In this document: in pieces, positions 9,995 through 19,910 of the stretch | Position numbering within the stretch: position 1 is the stretch's first letter | Layout: each line of letters starts with the position of its first letter | Origin: Onchidella celtica | Taxonomy: Eukaryota; Mollusca; Gastropoda; Systellommatophora; Onchidiidae | Assembly: GCA_963931925.1 (NCBI GenBank) | Contig: OZ007569.1 | Coordinates: 29,646,612-29,710,611 of the forward strand | DNA length: 64,000 bases | Direction of reading: 5' to 3' | Notes under the pieces: generated by a model | Told to the model about the DNA's origin: nothing | Seen by the model: the letters and a program-made list of their open reading frames with translations, nothing else | Databases searched by the model: none | Translations under genes and position numbers: made by a program

Positions 9995-11686
9995 TCAGTT
10001 CTGGAGAACTTCTCTGTAGACCACATTTTCTGTGTGAAGAGAGCTGTTTCCCGTTAACAATCTCACAGAGTCCCTGGAGCCAACACGGCTCATGGCCACG
10101 TATAACTGTCCATGTGAAAAAAAAGGCTGCTGCACATGAATGCCAATTTTTGTCAAAGTCTGTCCTTGTGACTTGTTTGCTGTGATGGCAAAGGCCAGTC
10201 GGACAGGAAACTGCTTCCGTTTCATTTGAAATGGGAATATGTTGTCTGATGGCACAATTGGGATGCGAGGAATGAACAACTGTTTCCCAGCATGGGGTCC
10301 ACATGCTATTTCAGCATCGATGATATGCTCATGTAGGTTCTGGACTGTGTAGCGAGTCCCATTGCAATGTCCATTTGCAGGATCTAAGTTGCGCAGCAGT
10401 ATGATAATACTGTTTTTCTTCAGCATCAGTTTGTGAGGTGGCATACCCGAGGGACACAATGAGTTTATAAACTCTAGGGGGTACTGGTGCTCATTTTCTT
10501 CCACTGAATCGTGACTTCTGTATAATTTTGTTTCGCCAGGTAATTTCTCTAAAATTTTGCCATTTAGTTCATCAACATCCTTGTTTATTGGACAAATGAT
10601 TGAACGTGACGCCAGCCAATCAGAGTCATTATAGTTTTCTTCCATACCTCCGAATACAAAATCCAACAGTTCTTGTTCACTTTTCACTGTCATATCTTCA
10701 GGGAGTTTCATGGCAAATTCGCTAATACTTTTATCCACCAACTGTGTCCCATCACCGATGCTCAGCAGGTAGTCTGAAAATTCTGTTGATTCACCCGACA
10801 AAGCAACCCTCATATTTTCTTTCAGCTGATACACACTTACTTTGCCCCATAAATATGAAGACTTCAATGTTGCATCAACAATCTGAGGTCTGGCTCCATG
10901 ACGAACAACAGGTAGTATTTGGCGCCAATCACCGGCAAGCAGCACTGTGATACCCCCAAATGGTGACTCATTCCCATGTAGATCCTGCAAGTAAGTGCAA
11001 GGTTCTGTCCACAGCTTCAAAAATGTGCTTATTTCCCATTGATATTTCATCAACTATCAGCAGTTCAGTTTTGCGAAGTAACATGCCAGTTGCATCACGG
11101 GGAGAAACATTGCACATTGAGGTTTCATTGATGATGAGTGGAACTTTGCATCTGCTGTGTAGTGTTCTCCCATTTGATAACAAAGTTGCTGCAATTCCTG
11201 ACAGAGCTGTAGCCAGAGCAATTTTCTTGTGTGCGCGCACAGAATCAAGAATCAGGTTAATAGTGTGAGTTTTTCCAGTTCCTCCACTGGCATCCAGAGC
11301 AAAGATCTTTCCATATCTATTGAGAACTGAGTCCATTACTGCATCAAAAACTACTTTCCGTTGCCTATTAAGTTTTGGATATTCATTGTGGACTTTGTCT
11401 CTGAGCGCATCACAATTCTGATTCATTTCCTCGAAGATGATTGTCGGCATTCCATCTTGATATCTTTCTATCTCTGCTTTCGGCAGCTGAAAATCCTTGT
11501 CGAAAAGTAGTCCTTCGTGATCAAGTATTTCTTGAAGGTAGATCAGTACCTGATTTTCAATGATGTTGCTGAGCTGATCAGTATTGTGTTGCCTCATAAC
11601 ACCCCTACACAGTTCCATTTTATGTCTGTTCCAGAACTCTAGAGGATTTGCTGGTCTGTTGTAAATTAAGATTGTAGCCTTGGCCT
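9995..11686 (-). pseudogene. Pif1-type helicase domain of the Helitron Rep/helicase protein, one frameshift
   Basis: C-terminal helicase part of the Helitron transposase, a 5'-3' superfamily-1 DNA helicase used in rolling-circle transposition. The frame opens after a stop (TGA at 11693-11691) with ILIYNRPANPLEFWNRHK, a Helitron-typical block upstream of the helicase. It continues through MELCRGVMRQH (start codon candidate at 11618), Walker A GGTGKT (residues 112-117 from 11618) and Walker B LLIVDEISM (186-194). Near 10985-11005 a frameshift moves to the second frame, which holds GDWRQILPVV (motif III), TANKSQGQTL (motif V) and GQLYVAMSRV (motif VI), ending VVYREVLQN. All core motifs are intact, so decay is recent or limited. 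The alternative, a host PIF1 gene, is unlikely because Helitron termini flank it closely. Confidence 0.88.
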
Positions 11687-11974
11687 TGGGTCAACAGCAC
11701 CTTCCACAAAAGTAGTAGCATTAAGAGCAAGTCCACATGTTGGCTCTCTTTTTCGGTGTCTAGGTCTATTTTCTACTATTTCAATCTCATTTTCTAGATC
11801 TAGGTGTTGACGATGCCTGACCTTCTCCTCCTCCTGAACTCTTCCAGTGTCTTCTAGCCTATCCCTCTCCTGAGCTCTTATATTGTCTTGTCTACGCGTT
11901 CTAGGAGAAAAGCAGGTACGATTGCTCTTCCTAGGCATTGTGCAACATTTATCTGGTCTATCACATGTTGCCAC
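11666..11974 (-). CDS. N-terminal remnant of the Helitron protein (102 codons)
   Basis: Begins MATCDRPDKCCTMPRKSNRT about 30 nt inside the element's 5' end. It is followed by a charged Arg/Glu-rich stretch (RRQDNIRAQERDRLEDTGRV...) of the kind that opens many Helitron proteins. It then reads ...GAVDPRPRLQS and stops. The helicase frame starts within the same 30 bases, in another phase, at TILIYNRPAN. The natural reading is that a large internal deletion removed the middle of the gene, including the Rep domain, and joined the ends out of frame near 11690. The peptide alone has no known activity. Confidence 0.65.
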   Translation of the reverse strand: MATCDRPDKCCTMPRKSNRTCFSPRTRRQDNIRAQERDRLEDTGRVQEEEKVRHRQHLDLENEIEIVENRPRHRKREPTCGLALNATTFVEGAVDPRPRLQS

Positions 11975-12002
11975 TGTTATTTACTAAATTTTATAGAGTA
12001 GA

Positions 12003-12918
12003 TCTAACCTGAATAACACCACTGCACGCCTCACATTCACATGCAACCAAGTTTACTTGAAAAAAAGCTAACACCACTGACGCGTGCAAGAAGTGATACA
12101 ATCTCATCCACATTCAGATTTCCTGCCTTTTAGAGAAAGATGACGTAAAAAAGCCAAATTTTATTTTAACAGCGGCCAAAAATAAGCCATACAGTTTCTT
12201 TTGTAGGCCATTATAAAATTCTTTTCCTGAAGGTAGGAAAGTCTATTTTTCACAAACTTAAATTTGAAAATAAGCTATGCTTGTTATTCTGCTGTCAAAA
12301 AAAAAGTCGAAGGGTAGAACAAACATTACTTATATCACAATTTTTGCAGACCAAACTTAATTATGTGGAGGCCAATATTTTTCTTTTTGGGTGAAAAATA
12401 TGCTAACTTGGCAAGTAATGAAATAAATTACTGTCCCGGGCAAAATGGCTTAAAAATAGGTTCGGTGAGTCATGGTGAATTCTCACCATTTCTATTCGCG
12501 ATAAAAGCAGCAAAATATGATATTTTACCAAGCATAAAATTCCTTTCTCATTAGCATCCTGCACATTTCCACTGGTCAACTAATGTAATGCATATTTTTG
12601 TATAATTTTTTGTTGTTTCTGTGGATCAGTAAGTGTGTCAACAGTTAGAGCCCTAGCTCCATTATAGTATGATGAAGTAAAATACACATACATCGTACAA
12701 TTAACTTACCACTCAGCAACAGCTCAAATGCCGACAAGATACCAAAGATACCACGCTCTGACAAAGGATGTTTGCGGGTTCCCTGACCTTCCCCACTCAC
12801 AAGGCTAGTACAAAGTTACAGTTGCAGTTGTGGTCTCCTCTTCGGCACGAAGCTGGTGAGTGCTCTCAGCGGCCTGAAGTTGGAAGGAGCGTTCGGGGAT
12901 TTATACCCAGTCAGGTAG
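12003..12918. other. AT-rich sequence beside the Helitron; no gene seen
   Basis: Begins TCTAACCTGAATAAC immediately after the Helitron's 5' end. No coding motif is seen. At 12840-12910 the minus strand has a TATAAA (in GGTATAAATCCCC) followed by a GC-rich segment with a short CTTCG...CGAAG inverted repeat. This could be a promoter or pseudo-LTR part of a retroelement, but it is not specific enough to name. Confidence 0.4.
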
Positions 12919-13149
12919 CGTCCCAAGACGCTCACCGAGTGTACATTAGTTATCCTAATAGCCACCCCCGTCGACTCCACGTCAAATACTATTGAAGCAT
13001 CTCTACCCCCCAAGCAATTCCCAGGTGATCTGATCGTCAAGTACGGCGGTCAAGTAAACACTACCCTTTTCGGGTGTCAACGCGCTTTCCGTTGCATTCC
13101 CTACTTTCCCCCTCTGGCATACAATAACTCTGTCTCCCCGCCGTCAACT

Positions 13150-13350
13150 TTCTTCCCACGCTATTTATACCTTGCCAATCTGTCACCCTGTTACACTCAC
13201 CATGAGCCATCCAACGACATTCAGATTCTGGGGCTTAAGTCTTGTCACGCAGGCGCTGATGTACGCTTTGAGACCGACCAACGTTTAATTTTCCAGCCCG
13301 GCACTATCACTCCCCATGGCATCAATGTCCAACATTGCCTTCGATAATTC
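13150..13350 (+). pseudogene. Penelope-like element: C-terminal end of the GIY-YIG endonuclease
   Basis: The open frame reads ...HEPSNDIQILGLKSCHAGAD and continues through DQRLIFQPGTITPHGINVQH to a stop at 13348-13350. This matches the C-terminal tail of PLE nucleases, an 'I.ILG.. ... R...E..LI..LGT..P.GIN' pattern as I know the family. It would logically follow the PVSVHFNRP block that ends near 9025, so the two pieces may be one element split by about 4.1 kb that includes the inner Helitron. The frame stays open upstream to 12919 but I recognise nothing in that part. Whether the two pieces are the same copy cannot be shown here. Confidence 0.6.
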
Positions 13351-13374
13351 CACTGTTGTCAATATCAATAATTA

Positions 13375-13500
13375 TATATAAAAAAATTTCTTTATTATTA
13401 TTTTTTTTTCATTTATTTATTTATTTATTCATTTATTTGTTTGTTTATTTATTTTTTTATTTTTTTTAAAATTATATTTTTTCTTAATCTCTTTTCCTTT
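13375..13500. repeat. (TTTA)n and T-rich low-complexity tract
   Basis: TTTA/TTTG tetranucleotides mixed with long T runs, directly downstream of the PLE stop codon. Possibly an expanded 3' untranslated region. Confidence 0.8.
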
Positions 13501-13816
13501 TTCTTTTCATTTACTGCGACTCCTGACATTGCGCACCATCCCTGTCTTGTGCTCTGAGGCACTATATGGCGCCTTCATCTTGGTTACTAACCAAATGCAT
13601 CACTTCGAGCTTCCATGCTTTTGGCAGACGGACGTGCTTTGGTGCTGCTAACGAAGCAAGAACTCGCAGCTAAGTAAATTGTTTGACTTCGTTCCTGTTG
13701 AAGTCTTTTTTTTTTTCCCACTTGAAAAAGGGGAACGCCGAAAATTTTGTGTATTTTCTGTCTTCTCTTTAAATTGCTTTGTATTGTTTGGGTTTTATTT
13801 CTCACGCGGGGTTTTG

Positions 13817-13900
13817 CAACATACAACCTTTTCTTTTTGCCCAATTTTGACTTTGCTTATAGCCCTGCTGCGACCCCACAGTTTTTCTGTGGTTTTTATG
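13817..13900 (+). repeat. right arm and right flank of the foldback element
   Basis: AACATACAACCTTTTCTTTT...CCCAATTTTGAC (13817-13852) is the inverted partner of 7989-8028. It continues with TATAGCCCTGCTGCGACCCC and the small hairpin CCACAGTTTTTCTGTGG (13877-13893), which also flank the arm in the copy at 37755-37884 (inverted there). Confidence 0.75.
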
Positions 13901-14046
13901 ATATTTCGTGAATTTATCACATCTGTGTATTCTGCACGAATTGTGGTGCAACAAAACGATATATGAGTCTTTGCATCAAATCTAGGTGCCGTTATGAATG
14001 CGACCTAGACCTACATATACAGCTGGATGTGATACACGGAAATTTT

Positions 14047-14075
14047 GCAAGATTTATCTTGCCGGGGTTAGCTAG
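14047..14075 (+). terminator. Helitron-type 3' hairpin plus CTAG
   Basis: GCAAGAT-TT-ATCTTGC stem, then CGGGGTTAG and CTAG, followed by T. Same layout as the inner Helitron's 3' end (hairpin, 8-9 nt, CTAG|T) but on the + strand and with a different stem sequence. Confidence 0.7.
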
Positions 14076-15221
14076 TCAGTTTATAATATAAATAGTCCTC
14101 GGCTTTTCTCTTTCTCTTGTCAAAGTATAACAATACAACAACAACAACAAAAATGTCACTCTGTGCAGCGTTGATTTATGTGTGCACTTCAAATTAAGAT
14201 GGCATTACTTTCATTCAACAGTTTGTTTTTAGGCCTCAGATTTATGGTACAATGGCTCAAAGCACAGACCTCATCCCAAGGGCTTCTACAAAATGCCCAG
14301 GCATAGATTGCCTTTTATTCAAAATTTCTGCAATCTGCAAAACTATTTTGAAGAAGTCAAATAACTGCAAAATATCAATTAAGAAAATGTCTCTGTGGAT
14401 AAATTGGATAACTGTATCAAAGCAAAAAAAATAAAATAAAAAATAATAGAAAACAAAAAAAGGCACTGGATATTAGGTTATATCATGTTCTGAGCAGGTG
14501 TTTTTGTTGTTTTTTTCCAAAGTTTGTTTGCACGATTCTTCTGTATCTTTTGAATTGGCCGTCAGGCCTACAATAAACTTGAACCAGAACAATGTGTTGC
14601 AAACATGGTACACAGGGCGCTAGATGGCTAAACATCGCCAAGGTCTACTACTGATTGTATTGTAACATCATCGTCATCATACGTCACAAACACATACCTC
14701 AAAAAGTTTTGAACCGATTGGTATGACATAAATACGTAATGAAATTAGGAGTGACAGGCCCATTTTCATGACAAACCCTCAAAATCCGCAAAATGTCGCC
14801 TTCAACAACATGGCAAATACCTCACGACTTAATCTATTTCGGGGGTCCTCTTCCTGGTACACATGTTGAAAACCACTGCCGACCAACAATTATAACTCTG
14901 CCTTTCACTGAGGAGTTCATTCAGGGGATTCCTTCCATCCCCCCAAATATCTCCCTGATAAAGCCAGGGGTCACAACAGCCATGTCTGCCGCGCTTGCAC
15001 CCATTACTATAAATTGGGGACGGCCTGAGTGTGTACATGTGAAGTGGTGGCCGAAGAGGTGGGGAGGGGGGAGGGAAGGGAGATTTCAGACCTTGTTTAT
15101 TGTGAGGGCAACGACATGCTGATTTGGTGGTTAGTGGCGCTGGTGCAGCTAGGGTGTTGATAAGGAAGTGGTGTCCACGTGGTTGTTACTATACTACGTC
15201 AATGCCGCGTTCCACCGTTCA
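14076..15221. other. no gene seen; one short dispersed segment
   Basis: The segment at about 14745-14815 (CAAAATGTCGCC...CAACAACATGGCAAATACC) has a diverged direct copy at about 43845-43905 (CAAAATGTCGCATACAACAA...GGCAAATACC). The rest shows nothing recognisable. Confidence 0.5.
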
Positions 15222-15224
15222 CTA

Positions 15225-15298
15225 GATCAGACAGATAGACCGACAGACAGACAGACAGGCGGTTGGCTGGCTGGCTGGAATAATGGATGGATGGATAG
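15225..15298. repeat. GACA / GGCT / GGAT short microsatellites
   Basis: Adjacent short runs of GACA, GGCT and GGAT tetranucleotides. Confidence 0.85.
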
Positions 15299-15430
15299 AA
15301 CACTGACAAATGCTGTAAAAATTATTATATCAAACTTGCAGCTCTAGGGACATCCAGTCATAATACCAACAACACTGAACGTCAGAATGATACTGTCTAC
15401 ATTTTCTACACGACGTCTCGAAGACAAAGC

Positions 15431-15556
15431 TTAAAGCTGGAGACACACGGAGTCAAATCTGTTTTGTGTCGGTTTTATTGTGATATGGACTACGGGGTTA
15501 AACCAGACCCCGCGCACTGAGGAAATAGAAATAAGTCTGTCTCACTAGTTCGACAC
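15431..15556 (+). repeat. family B repeat copy
   Basis: GGAGTCAAATCTGTTTTGTG..., GTGATATGGACTACGGGGTT, CCCCGCGCACTG and AAGTCTGTCTCACTAGTTCG occur in the same order as at 58824-58960 and, inverted, at 31580-31675. The outer TIR (GGCGCACTGRAGTCAAG) is only partly preserved. Confidence 0.65.
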
Positions 15557-17299
15557 AATGAAAGGGATCCTAGAACGTATTTATAAGACCCATATTCGGA
15601 GTTTGGCCTCTTCGAATGTTGTTACTCATTCGCTCAATCACTCTTCCCTAGATTCAGTTGTTGTTGTTTCAAATGAATATCAAAGAAAAAGACCCACCCG
15701 GGCAAATCAAAGTTCCGGAGTGACGAAATTATATATAAATATGAGATTTGTTCTGTTTGCCACCCGGGACTTTTTACTGTTTTCCTGTAGCGGATGAAAG
15801 AAACCTCAACGAACAGACTTGTTTCAAAAGATGGATTAGTTTGCTGTTGTTGTTTTTTTTCCCCCTCTGGATTTAAATCTACTTATTTCTCTTCCCGGTC
15901 GATATTTTGCCTTTAATGATCCAGAAATAACGGCCTGGGGCTTATTGTTCAGTAAGAGTGTACACGGATCACGCATTCTGGACTTCCATTCAATTCAAGC
16001 ACTTCACATTGATTTTGCAATTGATCGTGATACCGGGCGCTCTCAGAATACTGAAGAACTGGGAAGGATAAGTAGCGACTACTGGGGTGATTATAATATA
16101 TGTAGAAAAGTTTCTTCATATCTAAGTGTAGTAAAGAAGAACTATCTACACAGTATCTAGCATCTTCCTGTCATGATAATAATTATAAAACAAAAATTAA
16201 CAAGAAAATGGTACTCGTGGGTTAGATAGACTATGCGTGACTTTAGTTCTTGTTTGTTCCAACTCACTTCTTGCACAAGTGAGAAATTGGACGTTAAACG
16301 TTTGTGGCTTTAGTATGATAAGGAGTTAGAATAAATCGAAACTGAAGATCTTGATCAGTGCCCCAACGCATTTTAAACCAGTGTCAGAGTGTGCATTTGT
16401 TACAGCTCTTCTACATACTAAAAGACCCCCGCTTTTTCATAAAAAGGAGACTGAACAAACAAAATCTCAGGCTGCCTGACGGAGGTGTTTCAAAGAAATA
16501 AGAGAACTCCCGTCATCCAGGTGTTTCGGCACTTGAGAGCCTTACAAAACCCAATACTGAAGACAGGCATGGGCAACCTTTGCCGATGTGCAGTTCATAA
16601 CTATTTCAATTTTCATGATAATCTTCGCCTCGAATGCTGACGGGGTGCGTAAGTCATTGCCGCGCAAAGGGAAAACAATTAGACATGACTATAAACAAGC
16701 ACACAAACAACAAATATGCCAAAAGAACGGGCACGGTGAAGTAGATCCCATTATTACTATCTCCTATATTATAACTTTCCATAACTGAAACTAATAAACA
16801 GATTTATCTTGAGTAACGCTATGTACTTCAGCTATGAATAAATATATAAATAAATGAGAATGAAAGTTTGCATCAAGCATTACACCGTATCTCCAGACAG
16901 CACTCTGTCTAACTGCAAGGACCACCTGAATGTATCACGTACCTATGATGTGTAATAAATTTACAGGGTACGCACAATATCAAGAGAAACGGACAGGTTT
17001 GCCACACCAGTGCTGACGGTCCATCTGTTGGGCTTCACAACTGCTAGGACTATGATGAAAGGCCAGTGGCGAGAGCACAAAGGACACTGTCACGCCCGTG
17101 ACAAGCCAATTACTCTCCGCTACAAAGCGCCGTGTCAGTGGTTAGTGTAACCAGGAGGAGAACAAGCAATATCAAATGTGCACCGTTATGTTGTCTTTAT
17201 AATTTTTCATTATAGGACAACAGCAGTTACCGAAAGGTACACTGCAGTTTTTATTTACATGTATTTATTCTGATTGATTGATTGACTGATTGATTTATG
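15557..17299. other. no recognisable feature
   Basis: AT-leaning unique-looking sequence. Reading frames are short. No match to the window's repeat families was noticed. Confidence 0.45.
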
Positions 17300-17304
17300 A
17301 ATGT

Positions 17305-17612
17305 TTTTTACAAGTATGTATGTCCCGCAAGTTTTTTGCGCTAGGGGTACATAATTATTTTAAAGCCTTTAGTGACGCCAGAGCTAGAGAGCTCCTCCCG
17401 AAATATTCCTAACAACGGCCTTAATTATTATTTATTAATTATTCTTTCAGATTTTCTTTTTGTTTTCCTCCTGTTGTTTGGTTGAAAGGACAGGGGGTAA
17501 AGTTAGGGATTCGATAAGATTTAAAGTTGAGGATAAGAACAGGGATAGGAATAGGTGCGTATAAATACGCACCCCTAGTGCAAAACGCTGGGGGTTCGTA
17601 CGTACTTATAAC
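17305..17612. mobile_element. TIR element (MITE-like), about 310 bp
   Basis: Imperfect inverted repeats of about 40 bp: left ACAAGTATGTATGTCCCGCA..TTTTTTGCGCTAGGGGTAC (17311-17351) and right GCACCCCTAGTGCAAAACGC..GGTTCGTACGTACTTAT (17567-17610). The inner part holds A/T-rich sequence and no transposase frame. An AACAACRGCCTTWATTATT-like segment occurs both inside (about 17411) and just outside the right arm (about 17610), so boundaries and target duplication are uncertain. Confidence 0.55.
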
Positions 17613-17621
17613 AACAGCCTT

Positions 17622-17645
17622 TATTTATTTATTTATTTATTTATT
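17622..17645. repeat. (TTTA)n microsatellite
   Basis: Six TTTA units just right of the TIR element. Confidence 0.85.
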
Positions 17646-17944
17646 CGTTCATTTCCCCGTCTACTACAGCATGTAGCCATCCCTCCGCCAATGATCTCAA
17701 TTCTTCTCTGTTTTCCGTCCGTCGTGTCCATGCCTGTCCACCTGTCTGCACAATACCATCTTCTCTACTGTCTTTCAGGGCGCCCTAGATCCACTTGTTC
17801 TCTTTCCTTTTTCAGGGCTTCCATTCAGTGCCTCGCCTTGTCCATCAATAGTAGAGTCTCGATTAAGCCTTCCTGTCGGAAATTCCAGGTGTCTATTTAT
17901 AGAAGGGGGGCAGATATCGAGCTGCATCCGCTCGCGTTCAATGA

Positions 17945-18172
17945 TGGCGAATAGCAGTTTATAGTTTCGGGGCGAAGAACATTTTGTTTTTGCAAGAATT
18001 TCTACGGAACAGAGGGGTCTCTGTGTGCAATCAGAGGGAGCAAGAGCTTGTCCAGCTATTTAATGCCGCAGATAAACTGCAAATTGACCTCGATCCTGAC
18101 GGGTTGTTGAAAGATAAGAGCGCCAGCACTAAGACTAAGAGGCCCTTATGCAGCATTGTTGGGGAAGGTTAA
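17945..18172 (+). pseudogene. fragment with SAP-domain-like helix-turn-helix sequence
   Basis: The frame after the TGA at 17942 reads RIAVYSFGAKNILFLQEFLR, then NRGVSVCNQREQELVQLFNA and ADKLQIDLDPDGLLKDK, and stops at about 18172. The pattern L..FLR.RGVSV....E.ELV.L..AA..L..DPD resembles SAP domains, small DNA-binding helix-loop-helix modules, and similar modules I associate with animal transposon-linked proteins. There is no ATG at the start and no recognisable partner domain, so it is either an isolated exon or a broken fragment. An AATAAA and A15 tract 340 bp downstream (18504-18533) would fit a retroposed copy. The family call is tentative. Confidence 0.4.
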
Positions 18173-18499
18173 ACCCCGCACAAATCCAAAGGACCCAACC
18201 ACAGGCCAATTAAAACATCGATCAGTTATTTCTTTTTTCTTAATCTGTATTTACTTTGTAATAATCCAATATGAATATTTTTTTGTGAATTCTGACGTGA
18301 ATAAAAATTATTTTATGCCCTTAGCACTTACTTTTCTTGAGTTTGGATTAAATGTGATCTGTCCTTTTTACAGTTTAGCCTGGTTATAACCAAGATACAG
18401 CAAAACTCTTCTCACACTTAAATATGACTTAACTAACACAATGCCTATTCAGCATACTCTTGTTCACAAGACCTTAGATTAGGCTCACTGTTTTGTTTG

Positions 18500-18534
18500 T
18501 AAATAAAAACGCTTTGAAAAAAAAAAAAAAAACA
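18500..18534 (+). other. AATAAA followed by A tract
   Basis: A polyadenylation-type hexamer lies about 10 nt upstream of a run of 15 or so A residues. Spacing fits a retroposed transcript end or a retroelement tail. A chance A run is possible. Confidence 0.45.
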
Positions 18535-19901
18535 TTGATAACACCCTGAGTATCTTGATGTGGAGTTGGGGTTTCATTACATTGGAACCTGGATAATAAA
18601 CATTATTATATGTACACAAAATTTTCTCTTCCTGCACAGTGCAGTTCTTTTCCGTCTTTAGCTTTGTTATTTACACCTTTATAAAGTATACCTTGGTATT
18701 AAGTATAAATTCTATACATTTATCCAGATTCTGAGGGTAGCTGTGTCTTTGAAAGTAAAATATCTTGACACCATGCTTCATCTCAGACTTAGATCAACCA
18801 CACAGTACTAGATGATCTATAGATCTAGATATAATCCCTATCAGATAAGTTAATACAAATAATATTGTAAACTTAAACTATGGATAAGCAATACGAATCT
18901 TGCTGTTGCTTTCTTAAAAAAAGCGCACACTCAACACAAAACACACATCTTCGAGCGCACAAAATGATAGTAACCTAGACGGCCTGATATAGTAAGGTCG
19001 CCTAGGTAGTACATGTAATCAATGTTGCTGATGAAGCTGGTTATGCGGGCGGATTGCATCGCCTTATTCACTCCATACATCTTTCTCGTTGTGTTTTTGG
19101 CTGTGGAAATCTTTTGAAAGTCACCCCTTTCATATCCTCATGATCTTTTCATCTTGAGTCGCTTTTACACACGCCCCAAAAGCATGTTTTGTTAACCATA
19201 GTTCCGATTCAAACACTCAGATGAATAGGTCTTGGCCTGATTGTTTAAGCCGATCGGCTGCCCCCCTTCTAAAAATAGACGCCGGGGGTTTCCTAGAATG
19301 CGCTAATCGAGACAAGTCTATTGTCTTTCATTCATTCACTTTGATCATTCCTCACCCAAAACTTCACACCTGTATTCATCTGCCCGATTCCCACCTTAAA
19401 CCCGTCTTAATTTACTGCATGTCCTAGAACTTAGTTCTGACACCCGACGCTCGTTGTCTGACAGCTGCAGGGGAAGGAGTGAGATCTCACTGAGATCCCA
19501 TAGAGCCACAACTAAGACCATCCGACCTGATATGAAGACCAGTTTCCCCATGGATCGTGCAAACTCTGCCTTAGATGGAGTAATGAAAGACAATCCTGCA
19601 TATACATCACTGACACCTCTCGGGTTTCCATGTGTTTTATGGGCGAGTACAATATGCCACGATATCACAACTCTTACGCGTTCAATATGGGAATCGTAAT
19701 CTAAAATCGCCGCCCAAGTAGTATCGGATGGCACTTGAAGATTATAATCCTATATAATGGTTAACCCTCGGAGCCCCAAGTGCGCAAAGCCAAACAAACA
19801 AAAGCAATCTGGACACAAATGTACAGAAAAAGAAAGGCAATTATGGACCCCAAGTGTATGTGTGTGTGTGGTAGGCAAGGGGTGGGGAGGGGAGTGTAGT
19901 A
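18535..19901. other. no gene seen
   Basis: A TTAACCCTCGGAGCCCCAAG end at about 19761 resembles the TIRs of the TTAA-flanked MITEs at 33471 and 50866, but no partner end was found. Otherwise featureless. Confidence 0.45.
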
Positions 19902-19910
19902 GAGTTTGAG

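Larger units (their letters stand above)
9885..12002 (-). mobile_element. Helitron, 2,118 bp, both termini present, Rep region deleted
   Basis: Read on the minus strand, the element starts TCTACTCTATAAAATTTAG (from 12002), preceded by A. It ends with a 6-bp stem hairpin (CCCGTT/AACGGG, 9897-9913), eight further bases and CTAG (9888-9885), followed by T. This matches Helitron ends: A|TC...hairpin...CTAG|T, with no target duplication. The coding part starts about 30 nt from the 5' end (11974) and ends about 110 nt before the 3' end (9995). A full autonomous Helitron encodes a long Rep/helicase protein of about 1,400-1,600 residues. Here only about 95 N-terminal residues and about 560 helicase residues remain, so the Rep (HUH) nuclease is missing. 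Loss of Rep makes it dependent on another copy for movement. Confidence 0.85.
7709..14075 (+). mobile_element. putative outer Helitron-like element with nested insertions
   Basis: The 5' end at 7709 reads TCTATATATATATTTTAGTA and is preceded by A (7708). The 3' end has a 7-bp inverted repeat (GCAAGAT/ATCTTGC, 14047-14062), nine further bases, then CTAG at 14072-14075, followed by T (14076). This is the Helitron signature: 5' TC, 3' hairpin about 10 nt before CTRR, insertion between A and T, and no target duplication. The 5' end resembles that of the inner Helitron at 9885-12002 (TCTA..TATA..ATTTTAGTAA versus TCTACTCTATAAAATTTAGTAA), and both 3' ends finish GTYAGCTAG-like. No Rep or helicase of its own is visible, so it would be non-autonomous. 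Pairing these two distant ends is inference; the 3' end is the better supported. Confidence 0.5.

Noticed and set aside
17325..17345. A Helitron-type 3' end (CGCAA...TTGCG followed by CTAG)
   Set aside because: The CTAG follows the stem directly, without the usual spacer of about 10 nt, and the next base is G. It is part of a TIR element.
17640..17940. Possible LINE 3' end on the minus strand (Arg/Trp-rich frame)
   Set aside because: Only loosely reminiscent of RT C-termini. Frames are broken and no RT core is nearby.
19396..19734. 112-codon minus-strand frame, mixed composition
   Set aside because: No recognisable motif, no transcription signal and no repeat in the window; a chance frame is the simpler explanation.
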